From a virus, in the IMG/VR virus record IMGVR_UViG_3300027782_000131, positions 1-46,663 of that record: a stretch of 46,663 nucleotides of DNA; one strand, 5' to 3'. Positions 10,563 through 20,800 of the stretch are shown one piece after another; the stretch's first letter is position 1; each line of letters begins with the position of its first letter. The notes under the pieces were generated by a model that did not search any database, was not told the DNA's origin, and worked only from the letters and a program-made list of their open reading frames with translations. Position numbers and translations under genes: made by a program.

Positions 10563-10592
10563 AAAACAAAAGGTAAAAAATGGGTAAGAGTT

Positions 10593-10745
10593 ATGAAATT
10601 TGAATTTGATGATTATGAGAAGGATGTATTATTGGAGACAATCCAACATCGGTTAGATACTGATAAGATGTTAATTATCAATGATAGTTTAAGGAAGGAT
10701 GTGGAGGACTTATTTCAAAAGATAGAAGAAGATGAATACTTATAA
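10593..10745 (+). CDS. Small conserved cyanophage-type protein
   Basis: 50 residues from ATG 10593 (MKFEFDDYEKDVLLETIQHR, LDTDKMLIINDSLRKDVEDL, FQKIEEDEYL). It is acidic and helical. A longer in-frame reading from 10359 has an implausible N-terminus. I recognise near-identical small proteins upstream of the structural block in T4-like cyanophages; none has a known role. It overlaps the next gene by 14 nt, so the two are co-translated. Confidence 0.78.
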   Translation: MKFEFDDYEKDVLLETIQHRLDTDKMLIINDSLRKDVEDLFQKIEEDEYL

Positions 10746-10902
10746 TATTTCAGTTCGGGGTGTGAATGTAATTGAACAAATTGCCCAGGAAGACTTACAA
10801 AAGAATTTGAAATTAATCAGAGGACTTGTATGGACGAGTGGGGGAGGAAATGAGGACATCACAGTAATTCTAAATAAAAACGAAGTACCTTGCAATGAAT
10901 AA
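10732..10902 (+). CDS. Small conserved cyanophage-type protein
   Basis: A 56-residue ORF (MNTYNISVRGVNVIEQIAQE, DLQKNLKLIRGLVWTSGGGN, EDITVILNKNEVPCNE). AGAAGA just upstream may act as ribosome-binding site. The core NLKLIRGLVW(T)SGG...DITVxLNKNE is familiar from T4-like cyanophages next to the glycosyltransferase-like gene. It probably has a small alpha/beta fold; function unknown. It ends inside the promoter region of the next gene. Confidence 0.72.
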   Translation: MNTYNISVRGVNVIEQIAQEDLQKNLKLIRGLVWTSGGGNEDITVILNKNEVPCNE

Positions 10903-10918
10903 GTTGTAATGGTATAAT
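10890..10918 (+). promoter_or_regulatory. Strong sigma70-type promoter
   Basis: TTGCAA (10890-10895), 17-bp spacer, consensus TATAAT (10913-10918) preceded by TGG (extended -10). The leader to the ATG at 10944 is about 19 nt. It overlaps the end of the preceding gene and should drive the glycosyltransferase-like gene. Confidence 0.7.
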
Positions 10919-10943
10919 AGTAAATGTATAGTGAAAGAAATTT

Positions 10944-11693
10944 ATGGCTAAAGGATTCACAGTTAAGGCAGCAGCACCTAGAGTAAAATCAGAGGATGAT
11001 TTTGATTTAGATGCAGCAAAGGAAATGATTCGTGGAAAGTCAGTGGTATTTTGTTTACCAGGACGAGGAGTATCTTACACGTATTTGAAGAACTTTGTGC
11101 AATTATGTTTTGATTTAGTACAGAGTGGAGCAAGTATACAGATTAGTCAAGATTATTCAAGTATGGTTAATTTTGCGAGATGTAAGGTACTTGGAGCAAA
11201 TGTATTAAGGGGACCAAAGCAAGTTCCATGGGATGGAAAATTGCAGTATGATTATCAGTTATGGATTGATAGTGATATTGTATTTGACACGGAGAAGTTT
11301 TATCGTCTTGTAGCAATGGATAAAGATATTGCTGCTGGATGGTATATGACCGAAGACGGTCACACCACATCTGTTGCACATTGGTTAGAGGAAGATGATT
11401 TCAGGACCAATGGTGGAGTTATGAATCATGAGAATGGTGATACGATGAGCAAACGTCGCAAACCATTTACAGTGGATTACACAGGATTTGGATGGGTATT
11501 AATTAAGAAGGGAGTATTTGAGAGTTTGGAGTATCCTTGGTTTGCACCAAAGATGCAACAATTTGAGAGTGGTGAAGTACAGGACATGTGTGGCGAGGAT
11601 GTCTCATTCTGTCTTGATGCAAAAGATGCAGGTTATGAGATTTGGTGTGATCCAAGAATTCGTGTTGGACATGAGAAGATGCGAGTTATTTGA
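10944..11693 (+). CDS. Glycosyltransferase-like protein
   Basis: 249 residues. It has an alpha/beta N-terminal half with LWIDSDIVFD (106-115), which carries a DxD-type metal/nucleotide-sugar motif (DSD 109-111). A second acidic motif, CGEDVSFCLDAKDAGYEIW, near residues 215-233 is followed by the C-terminal HEK. Both are typical of GT-A fold glycosyltransferases of the family 2 kind. Substrate unknown; it could modify phage DNA, a virion protein or a host glycan. Genes like this lie just before gp25 in many T4-like cyanophages. It has its own promoter and is followed by a hairpin with T-tract. Confidence 0.75.
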   Translation: MAKGFTVKAAAPRVKSEDDFDLDAAKEMIRGKSVVFCLPGRGVSYTYLKNFVQLCFDLVQSGASIQISQDYSSMVNFARCKVLGANVLRGPKQVPWDGKLQYDYQLWIDSDIVFDTEKFYRLVAMDKDIAAGWYMTEDGHTTSVAHWLEEDDFRTNGGVMNHENGDTMSKRRKPFTVDYTGFGWVLIKKGVFESLEYPWFAPKMQQFESGEVQDMCGEDVSFCLDAKDAGYEIWCDPRIRVGHEKMRVI

Positions 11694-11719
11694 GTTGACT
11701 TAAAGTCATGTGATATGAT
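11690..11719 (+). promoter_or_regulatory. Possible promoter overlapping the end of the glycosyltransferase gene
   Basis: TTGAGT (11690-11695), 18-bp spacer, TATGAT (11714-11719) preceded by TGA. The predicted start of transcription lies within the left arm of the hairpin at 11722-11765, so the two signals are combined in an unusual way. Confidence 0.35.
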
Positions 11720-11721
11720 AG

Positions 11722-11765
11722 AATGTTTCTGTAAGGTTTTTAAAAGATCTTATAGAAACATTTTT
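11722..11765 (+). terminator. Rho-independent terminator after the glycosyltransferase gene
   Basis: AATGTTTCTGTAAG (11722-11735) pairs with CTTATAGAAACATT (11749-11762) including one G-U pair, and the T-tract runs to 11765. The long stem plus T-tract should end transcription from the promoter at 10890. Confidence 0.65.
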
Positions 11766-11822
11766 AATGTTTTTGGAAGTTATAAAAACCGTTTTATAAA
11801 ACCGTTAAATGGAGAATTAAAG

Positions 11823-11960
11823 ATGGCACAAAAAAGTCGGAAGGATTTGCAAATTGAAAGTGTTCCAAAGAATACTCGTCAAGGTGATGGACGTAATACT
11901 AAATATAGTGCTACGAGTCGTAATGTAGCACGTAAAAAATATAGAGGACAAGGACGATAA
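11823..11960 (+). CDS. Very small basic protein, unknown function
   Basis: 45 residues from ATG 11823 (MAQKSRKDLQIESVPKNTRQ, GDGRNTKYSATSRNVARKKY, RGQGR). GGAG at 11811-11814 is a usable Shine-Dalgarno. Highly basic and probably disordered. The RKKYRGQGR ending resembles small proteins I recall from cyanophages. An upstream in-frame ATG (11715) would read through the terminator and is rejected. The next gene starts at the base after its stop. Role unknown; nucleic-acid binding is likely from charge. Confidence 0.65.
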   Translation: MAQKSRKDLQIESVPKNTRQGDGRNTKYSATSRNVARKKYRGQGR

Positions 11961-12176
11961 ATGATTCAATTAAACCCTACAATCCCAGTCATTACTCCCA
12001 AAGGTAATGGTTGGGCATTTTTTTTGATTGATCGTTCACAAGAACATAATTTTGAATGGGTTGTATTTTTAGATCATAGTGGTGAATGCTGGACTTTTTG
12101 TAATTCAGAAATCAGAATACAAAAGAATTATACACTTTCTAGAAATAATATATCAGAATTCAAAGAATCAAAATAG
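11961..12176 (+). CDS. Small protein, unknown function
   Basis: 71 residues (MIQLNPTIPVITPKGNGWAF, then FLIDRSQEHNFEWVVFLDHS, GECWTFCNSEIRIQKNYTLS). The strand-rich pattern with three Trp suggests a small beta barrel. It starts right after the stop of the 45-aa gene. I have the impression it is common in T4-like cyanophages at this location, but no function is known. Confidence 0.7.
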   Translation: MIQLNPTIPVITPKGNGWAFFLIDRSQEHNFEWVVFLDHSGECWTFCNSEIRIQKNYTLSRNNISEFKESK

Positions 12177-12239
12177 TATAGATAGAAATAAGGGATAGGA
12201 ACCCCTTAAAAAGTTCTGATTTTACAATCAGGAGTTAAA

Positions 12240-12479
12240 ATGTCTAATTTACCAGTAGATAGAAATTCAAATTATATGAGGGAAATGTGGGGAACTACGA
12301 AGTTAGTTACAGATTATGATGCAAAACTCACAACAAGAGTGATTCAAGAGTTTATGGATGATCGAGCACCAAAGCACGATCTAAAAAAACAAACTGATCT
12401 TCACGAAAAGATTAGAAATGATGAAGATTATGATGATTGGGAGTATGGAACTGAACCAGTTTACGGAAAAAACTGGTAA
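12240..12479 (+). CDS. Small protein, unknown function
   Basis: 79 residues (MSNLPVDRNSNYMREMWGTT, KLVTDYDAKLTTRVIQEFMD, DRAPKHDLKKQTDLHEKIRN, then DEDYDDWEYGTEPVYGKNW). A Shine-Dalgarno CAGGAG lies 6 nt before the ATG, at the 3' edge of a small hairpin CTGATT-N4-AATCAG. Charged, acidic tail, probably partly disordered. Last gene before the baseplate block. No family recognised. Confidence 0.7.
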   Translation: MSNLPVDRNSNYMREMWGTTKLVTDYDAKLTTRVIQEFMDDRAPKHDLKKQTDLHEKIRNDEDYDDWEYGTEPVYGKNW

Positions 12480-12516
12480 AAAAGTATTATAGATATATTA
12501 AAGTATAAAAAGATGA

Positions 12517-12918
12517 ATGGCGGTAACAATTTCTCGTAGTTTTAAGGACATTAGTTTGTCTTTTGCGAGGCATCCAGTTACGAATGATGTGATTGCACTC
12601 AAAAATGAGGACGCAATTAAAAAATCTGTTGTCAATTTGGTTAGAACTCGTCTTGGTGAAAGATTTTTCAATGATTTATTGGGAACATCAGTAGAGAATT
12701 CAATGTTTGAGTTGCAAAATTCAGGCATAAGTTCATTTTTACAAGAAGAAATTACATCATTGTTGAATAACTTTGAACCCAGGATCAAATTGAGAACTGT
12801 TTTTATTGATGAACCAGCAGATACAAATGAATTAAACATTAATATTTCTTATGATATTGTTGGGTTACCATTTCCGACACAAAATATAGAATTCATCTTA
12901 CAACCAACAAGAGTATAA
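12517..12918 (+). CDS. 25: Baseplate wedge protein gp25
   Basis: 133 residues, the same size as T4 gp25 (132 aa). The GPW/gp25 lysozyme-like domain covers most of it. The signature stretch FARHPVTNDVIALKNEDAIK is followed by NLVRTRLGERFFNDLLGTSV and a C-terminal strand region ELNINISYDIVGLPFPTQN. In T4, gp25 sits in the inner wedge next to gp6 and nucleates the sheath-like handshake region. The alternative ATG at 12513 is out of frame. The stop overlaps the gp6 start (TAATG). Confidence 0.95.
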   Translation: MAVTISRSFKDISLSFARHPVTNDVIALKNEDAIKKSVVNLVRTRLGERFFNDLLGTSVENSMFELQNSGISSFLQEEITSLLNNFEPRIKLRTVFIDEPADTNELNINISYDIVGLPFPTQNIEFILQPTRV

Positions 12919-14804
12919 TGTCCTTCAATCAGTTTACAAATTTAGATTTTAATGATTTACGAACCCAGATTAAAGATTATCTGAGATCAAATCCTAATTT
13001 CACTGATTTTGACTTTGAAGGATCTAATTTTTCAGTTTTAATTGATCTTCTTGCTTATAATAGTTACATTACATCATATAATACCAATATGGCTATCAAT
13101 GAGTCCTTCATTGATAGCTCTACATTAAGAGAAAATGTAGTTTCTTTAGCAAGAAATATTGGATATGTACCAAGATCTGTTAAATCTGCAAAAGCAAAGA
13201 TTAGTTTTAGCGTAGATGTTAGCAATATTAATACAAGATTAGTAAAATTAAATGCTGGCGTAGTTGCTTTAGGGTCAGTTCAAGGTGGAAACTACATTTT
13301 TTCAATTCCAGAGGATATTTCCATCACTCCAGATAGTAATGGGATTGCAACATTTGATAATGTTGAGATTTATGAAGGAACATTTTTAAGAAAAACGTTT
13401 AATGTAGATAATTCACAAGGAAATGCAAAATATATCTTACCAAATGCAAATATTGACACATCAACAGTTAGAATTTCTGTTACTGGCACCACATCAGAAA
13501 AATATGAACTCTATACAAATATTTTTACAGTAGAATCAAACTCAAAAATCTTTTTAATTCAAGAAATTGATGATGAAAAGTATCAAATTTTATTTGGCGA
13601 TAATATTTTTGGCAAAAATCCAGAAAATGGTAGCACAATTACCGCATCATACATTGTAACGAACGGAATTGATGGCAATGGTGGTGCAAATTTCACGTTT
13701 TCTGGTAATTTATCTTATGTGGAGAACGGAATTGACAAACCAGTCACTTCTGGTATATCTCTTCTCACCACTCTACAATCGTCTGAAAACGGAGATGGAA
13801 TTGAATCTATAGATACGATCAAATATCTTGCTCCAAGGGTCTATGCATCGCAATACAGGGCAGTTACGTCCAATGATTACACAAGTCTAATTCCATTTTT
13901 ATACTCAAACGTTGATTCAGTAAGCGCATATGGTGGGGAAGAACTTGATCCTCCACAATATGGAAAAGTTTACATCACAATTAAACCAAAAAATGGAGAA
14001 ATTCTGTCGGACGTTACAAAAAATTCAATCAAAAACAATTTAAAGAAGTATACAGTAGCAGGAATTAAGCAAGAATTTATTGATTTGAAATATTTGTATG
14101 TTGAATATGATTCAACAGTATCATATGATCCAAGTTTTGTATCAAACAAAGAAAATCTTTATACACGAATTCAATCAACAATTGATTCATATTCAAAATC
14201 TTCTGATATTAACTCTTTTGGCGGAAGAATTAAATATAGTAAGTTGATTTCATTAATTGATAACGTAGATAAAGGTATAACTTCAAATATTACTCTTTTG
14301 AAAATGAGAAGAAATCTTTCTCCTGCATATAATATACTCGCAAACTATGAATTGTGTTTTGTAAATAAATTTCATGCAGATGTTTATGGATTTAATATCC
14401 GTTCAACATCATTTAGAATAAGCGGAGTGGATGGTGATATATATTTGACTGATCTTCCAGATGATTCTACAGGAAAAAAAGGAAAAATTAAATTTTTTAC
14501 CTTAATTGATGGATCTCCAAATTTTATTAATAATAATGCAGGAACAGTGAACTATGAAAAAGGAGAAATTATATTATATCCTTTAACTATTACATCTACA
14601 GCATCTTCTGTTGGAATTGAAGTTGAAGTTGTTCCAGATTCAAATGACATTATTGCAAAAGAAAATCTTTATATTGTCCTAGATACTACAAGTAATAGTT
14701 TACTAAATCTTATAGAAGATCCAATATCTTCTGGGTCTAATAAATCTGGAAATTCTTACGTTCCACCTTCTAGTTTCACAAGCAATAAAAAGTATACGAG
14801 ATAA
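12918..14804 (+). CDS. 6: Baseplate wedge protein gp6
   Basis: 628 residues against 660 in T4. The N-terminus (FTNLDFNDLRTQIKDYLRSN, LIDLLAYNSYITSYNTNMAI NESFID) is the conserved wedge region. The centre is a baseplate J-like domain (YRAVTSNDYTSLIPFLYSNV). In T4, gp6 forms the dodecameric ring that ties the six wedges together with gp25 and gp53. It begins inside the gp25 stop and ends 2 nt before the giant gp7-type gene. Codons are AGA/GGA/TTA type. Confidence 0.94.
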   Translation: MSFNQFTNLDFNDLRTQIKDYLRSNPNFTDFDFEGSNFSVLIDLLAYNSYITSYNTNMAINESFIDSSTLRENVVSLARNIGYVPRSVKSAKAKISFSVDVSNINTRLVKLNAGVVALGSVQGGNYIFSIPEDISITPDSNGIATFDNVEIYEGTFLRKTFNVDNSQGNAKYILPNANIDTSTVRISVTGTTSEKYELYTNIFTVESNSKIFLIQEIDDEKYQILFGDNIFGKNPENGSTITASYIVTNGIDGNGGANFTFSGNLSYVENGIDKPVTSGISLLTTLQSSENGDGIESIDTIKYLAPRVYASQYRAVTSNDYTSLIPFLYSNVDSVSAYGGEELDPPQYGKVYITIKPKNGEILSDVTKNSIKNNLKKYTVAGIKQEFIDLKYLYVEYDSTVSYDPSFVSNKENLYTRIQSTIDSYSKSSDINSFGGRIKYSKLISLIDNVDKGITSNITLLKMRRNLSPAYNILANYELCFVNKFHADVYGFNIRSTSFRISGVDGDIYLTDLPDDSTGKKGKIKFFTLIDGSPNFINNNAGTVNYEKGEIILYPLTITSTASSVGIEVEVVPDSNDIIAKENLYIVLDTTSNSLLNLIEDPISSGSNKSGNSYVPPSSFTSNKKYTR

Positions 14805-14806
14805 AG

Positions 14807-17800
14807 ATGTTAGAAAACAAAGTTAAAATTTCAAATATTGTTGAGAATCAAATTCCAGAATTTTTGAATGAAGAAAATCCTTTATTTAAAGAATTTTTAA
14901 ATCAATATTACATTTCTCAAGAATTTGAATATTCTATTGTAGATCTAGCAGAAAATATCCCTTCATACAAACATATTGATACTTATAGTAATGTTGGATT
15001 GTCCACAATTTCTATAAGTTTGACATCTGATGTATTGGCATTTGATGATACAATTAATGTAACCACAACTATCGGATTCCCATCAAAATATGGGTTATTA
15101 AAGATTAATAATGAAATTATAACTTATACTGGAATTACAACAAATTCTTTTACTGGTTGCATTCGTGGTTTTAGTGGTATTTCTCAAATTGAAACTGAAG
15201 GTAGTCCAGAATTTTTAACTTTTAGTTCAACTAGTGCAGAAGAACACTTATCTGGATCTTTAGTTAGCAATTTGAGTTCTATATTTGTACAAGAATTTTT
15301 CAAAAAATACAAATATCAATTTTTACCTGGATTTGAAAATAGATCTTTTGCTCCTGGAGTGTCTGTTGAAAATATTTTAACTAGAGCAAAAGATTTTTAT
15401 AGTTCAAAGGGAACTGATAGTGCTATTAAAATCTTATTTAAAATTTTATTTGGAAAAAATGTCCAAATCATAAAACCATTTGACAATACAATATCTCCAT
15501 CAGAAGCAGAATGGATAAGTGTTGATGAAATGATCGTAGAATCTTTAAATGGAAATCCAACCAATCTTAAAGAAACTACTTTATATCAAAATTCTTTTGA
15601 TTTTCCTACTGCAAGTGGAACAATATCAAATGTAGAAGATGTTTATTTGGGGAATAAAAAATATTATAAAATCAGTTTTCCAAAATCTACCATTAATGGA
15701 AATTTTTTAATTAGCAATAAAACTAAAGTAATTGGAAATACTCCATCTTTTAATGTTATTACCGTAGATTCCACTATTGGATTTAAAGATGTTGGTAATT
15801 TTTATTATTTGAATGAAGAAAATAATGTTTACAACCAAATTGAATATACATCAAAATCTCACAATCAATTTTTTGGTTGTGTTGGACTTACAACTTCATT
15901 AACTGAAAATACATCTATTATAGATGAAAATTTTGTTTATGGTTATGAAAATAATGATACAAACTCAATATGCAAAATGAGAGTTGTTGGTGCAATTTCA
16001 GATCTTTCTACTGGAGTTGAGAATACAAAATATTTTCTTCCTGGTGATAAAATCAAATTAAAATATATTGGTGAGAAAACTTCATTAGATGATAAAAAGT
16101 TTTCCACTTGGTTTTATAATAATATTTCATACACAGAAACTCAATCTGTAGATTCGGCAACAAATACAATAACAACAAAATCTTCACATTTTTTACACAA
16201 AGGAGATAATGTAGATATTATAAAAAAATCAACAAATTCAACAATAGTAAGTTCTTCTGAAGTTTCTCGTGTATTAAATTCCACTCAATTTCAAATTGCA
16301 ACAGGATCTTTAGATAACAATACAGAATATTATGTTAAGAAAAATTTAAATTTTGTTTCTAGTAATTTAAATTTAAATAGTCTTCTTGCAGATATTCAAA
16401 ATTCATTTATTGATAAAGATGAAAATACTTATATTGCATTTTCTGGTTACCCATCATATAGTGCATTAGAAACAACTAACAGATCAAAAACATTTACGTC
16501 AAACTCTGCATCTTCGGGTGTAATTAATATTAGTTCTCACAGATTTATTACTGGAGATAAAATTTATCTAGAAGCATCTTCGGATATAACTGGCATATCA
16601 TCTGGTTATTATTATGTAAATAAATTGAACGATAATTCCATTCAATTATCTTTAAGTAGATTAAACATATATTCAAATAATTTTTTAAATTTTGATGGAT
16701 CTGGAGATAATACAAATATAATCACACCAGCAGATCTTTATGGAAATAATTTAAAAAATCAAGATAATTTTAAAAGAATTTTAAAAAATCCAGAAAAAAA
16801 TACAAGCAATTCACCACTGTATGGTCCAATTGGAGTTTCTTTGAATGGTGTGGAATTACATTCTCCATTCTCAAATGATTCTGTATTTTATGGTCAATTA
16901 CAAAAAATCAATGTTTTGGAAAGCGGATCAAATTATGATGTTGCAAATCCTGCAACTATTTCAATTGTAGATTCGTCTGGATCTGGAGCAGAAGCATATC
17001 CACATTTATCTGGAAGTATTGATGAAATAATTTTAGAAAATCCTGGATTTGATTATATTAGTTTACCAATAGTAAAAGTTTCAGGTGGCAATGGATCTGG
17101 TTGTGTTGCTGAAGCAAAAATGACCTCTTATCAACATTATGTTTCTTTTTCTGATTCAAAAGTAAATTTAGTTTCAAATTTAATTAGTTTGGATGATTCT
17201 CACAAATTTTTTGATGGGGAAGAAGTAATTTATACTTCTTCTGGTCTTCCAATTGGAATTGGAAGCACAAATGTTGGATTTTCAACATCTCGTTTGACAA
17301 ATAACGCATTTTATTATATTTCAAAAAATGATGAAACTTCATTTTCCATTGCGGCATCAAAAGAAAATGCTCTAACAAAAACAAATCTTATAGATTTTGT
17401 ATCTTTTGGAAATCAAACACACATTTTTAAATCTTCTAAATTTAAAAATATTATTGATAGAATTTCAATTCAAAATCCAGGAAGTTCTTATTCAAATAAA
17501 AAAGTAGTGGTTGATTCTATTGCATATCCACCTTCAGAGAAAAAAGATATATTTAAAACTTTTGTTGGCATAAACACATATGATGATTATATTTTTGCAA
17601 TAAACCACAATTATAAAAATGGTGACGTACTAACATATTCTGTTGATGGTACTGTAATATCTGGATTGTCAACTTCAAATTATTATAAAGTTACAGTAAT
17701 AGATGAAAATAAATTTAAATTAAGTTATGCTGGAACTGCTTCAAGTATAACCTCTATAGATTATGATAATAAAATTTATACAAATTTAAATAATATTGGA

Positions 17801-20800
17801 GTCGGAACACATACATTTAATTATCCACCAATAACTGTAAGTATTTTTGGAAATACTGGTATTTCATCAACTTCAATTCCATCATATTATACTGCAACTG
17901 CATATGCTACTGTAAGTGGTAAAGTTGAAAATGTATTTTTGAAAAAAGGTGGTATTGGTTATGGTGTTACAAATATCATAAACTTAATAAGAAGACCAGA
18001 AATAACTCTTCAGACTGGAAAAAATGCTTCAATTAAAGCAATTGTAAATGATAGTGGAGAAATTTCAGATGTTTATATTATAGACAAAGGATCTGAATAT
18101 ACAACTTCACCGATTTTAGAAGTAATTGGTTCAGGAAATTATGCAAAATTAAAAGCAAATATTTCCAATGGACAAATAACATCAATTGAGATTATAAATG
18201 GCGGAAAAGGATATTTAAAAAATAATACTACCATAAGAGTAATACCTCGTGGATCTGGTGCATTTTTTAATGCCGAAATTCAAAAATGGTCAATAAATGC
18301 AGTAGAGCAATATAAAAATATTTTAGAAACAGAACAATATAAAGGAACTTTACAAATTCCATCTGAAGCAAGATTTAAAGAAAATAAAATAGGTTCATAT
18401 TATGCAACAAAAGAAATTCGTAAAATTTTAAATGATAATTTGGATCAAAATACCTTTGAAGAATTGGATGAGCTTAATTCTCATTCTCCAATTATTGGTT
18501 GGGCATATGACGGTAATCCAATTTATGGACCATATGGAAATGCAAAGAGTATTGCCGATTCTTCTGGAACTGGTGGTCTAAAAAGAATTTTGTCTGGATA
18601 TAAATTAACTCCAATTTCTGATACAAGTTTAAGACCATCATATCCAAGTGGATATTTTATTGAAGATTATAATTTTGATAATAGTGGTGATCTTGATGAA
18701 TATAATGGAAGATATATTGTTAATTCTGATTTTCCAAATGGAACATATGCTTATTTTTCAACTTTGGATGTAAATAAAAAACCAGTATTTCCATATGTAA
18801 CATTCAATCATCATAATGCAACTGATTCATTCAATTATGATGTATTAAAAACTCAATCAGATTCATATTTAAACACAGGAGAATATAAAAGAAATATCAC
18901 ACCACAGGGAATATCAGAGAAATATAAAAAATATCTTTTCTTTGATGATAATTTTAATTCTAACGTTGATTTGGAAGTAATTCTTACAAAAAAATCTAGC
19001 ATTTCTACAATCAATGTCAAAGATGGTGGTTCTAATTATAAAGTTGGAGATGATGTAGTATTTTTAAATGATCCAAATGTCAATTCCAGCGTAAAAGAAA
19101 TTTTAGGAAAAAATATTGTATCAATTGCATCTTCAGAAATTACAAGTAATAATCTTGTTTTTTCATTTTTAGATAAAAAAGTTACCGCATTTAGTACAGT
19201 TCCTCATAATTTTATAGACGGAGACATTATTGAAATTTCTGGTATTTCATCTGCATTATACAAAAATGCAGAAGGTTTGAAAAAAATTGAAGTTTCAACA
19301 ATAGTTTCATCGCTGTCTGTTTCTATTGGTGATACAAGTACTACTGGAATTACTACATTCATTTCAATTTCAGATCCAACTTCAAATGGTAATTTTACAC
19401 CCAATAGTATCATAAAAATTGATTCTGAACAATTATTAATTTTAAATCTTGATAATTACAACAACAGATATAGAGTTCAAAGAGCATATAACGCTACTGT
19501 TGGATCAGCACACACAGCAACAAGTATAGTTCGTTTATTGCCAAAATCATTTACATTTAATAATAATTCATCAATACCAACAAATATTGAAACAAATTAT
19601 TCATATTATTTCAACCCAAATACTTCTGTTGGAATTGGAAGCAATTATACCAATATCATTGTAGCAACTTCTGGAAGTAATGATATTGTAAAATCTGTCC
19701 CACCAAGATCAATATATTTACCAAATCACAAATTTAATACTGGAGATTTAATTTCTTATACTTCTATAAATTCTACAATAATTGCATCAAAAAATAGTGC
19801 TCTTACTCCAACATTTGGATTAAATAATTTTCAAAATCTATATTGTGTTAAAATTAGTGATGAATATATTGGAGTTTCTACAGAAAAAGTTGGATTTACA
19901 ACTTCTTATGTTTATTTTGTTTCATATACAGGAACAAATCACAAATTTGAATCCATCAAAAATCAAGTAACAGGAAATTCCAAAAAAGTAAATGTCACTG
20001 TAACGGTTGATGATTCAATTGATTTAATGCAAGGTGATAATATAAACTTAAATATACTACCAAAATCAAATCAATATTTTGATTTTAAATTCAATAACAT
20101 TATAAAAAAATTAGTCGTCAATCCTGTTTCATTCGCATCAACAGCAGTTGGCGTTGGAACTGCAAATTCTACAATAACAATTAATAATCACAATTATAAA
20201 ACTGGAGATATTGTAGTATATACTGCATCAAATCCAATTACACCTCTTACAAATAATGGAATTTACTATATCATAAAGACATCAAATTCATCTTTTAGAT
20301 TGGCATCAAATTATTACAATTCTTCCAAACTAGATTATGAATACATTGGTATTTCTTCATATGGTTCAGGAACTCATAATTTATCATTAATCAATCCAAA
20401 GTTAACTTTCTATAAAGGAAATAATGTTTCTATAGCAGTATCAGATACTAGCTTATCTGGATATGATATTAAATTTTATTATGATAAAGAATTCAAATCA
20501 GAATATAATTCAACTTTAATAAGAAAATATGGAACAATTGGAGATTCAAATCCTTCATCAAAAATAAACGTTTCTATTGGTGATTCAATTGCAAATCAAT
20601 TCTTTTATAGAGTTGAAGGAAAAGATATAAAGTTTACTGACACTTATCCGACATCAACAAATACTGATGTTGAAAATTATTCATTAATAGAAGTAAAAGA
20701 ATCAATATACAATGGGTCTCATATTATTTCTGGAGTTGGGACAACTTCATTTAATTTTACTTTAGTTGGAACAGCAGAGACAACATCATATGTTGCATCC

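Noticed and set aside
12504-12511. TATAAAAA as a late promoter for gp25
   Set aside because: Not the TATAAATA consensus and only 5 nt from the start codon, leaving no leader.
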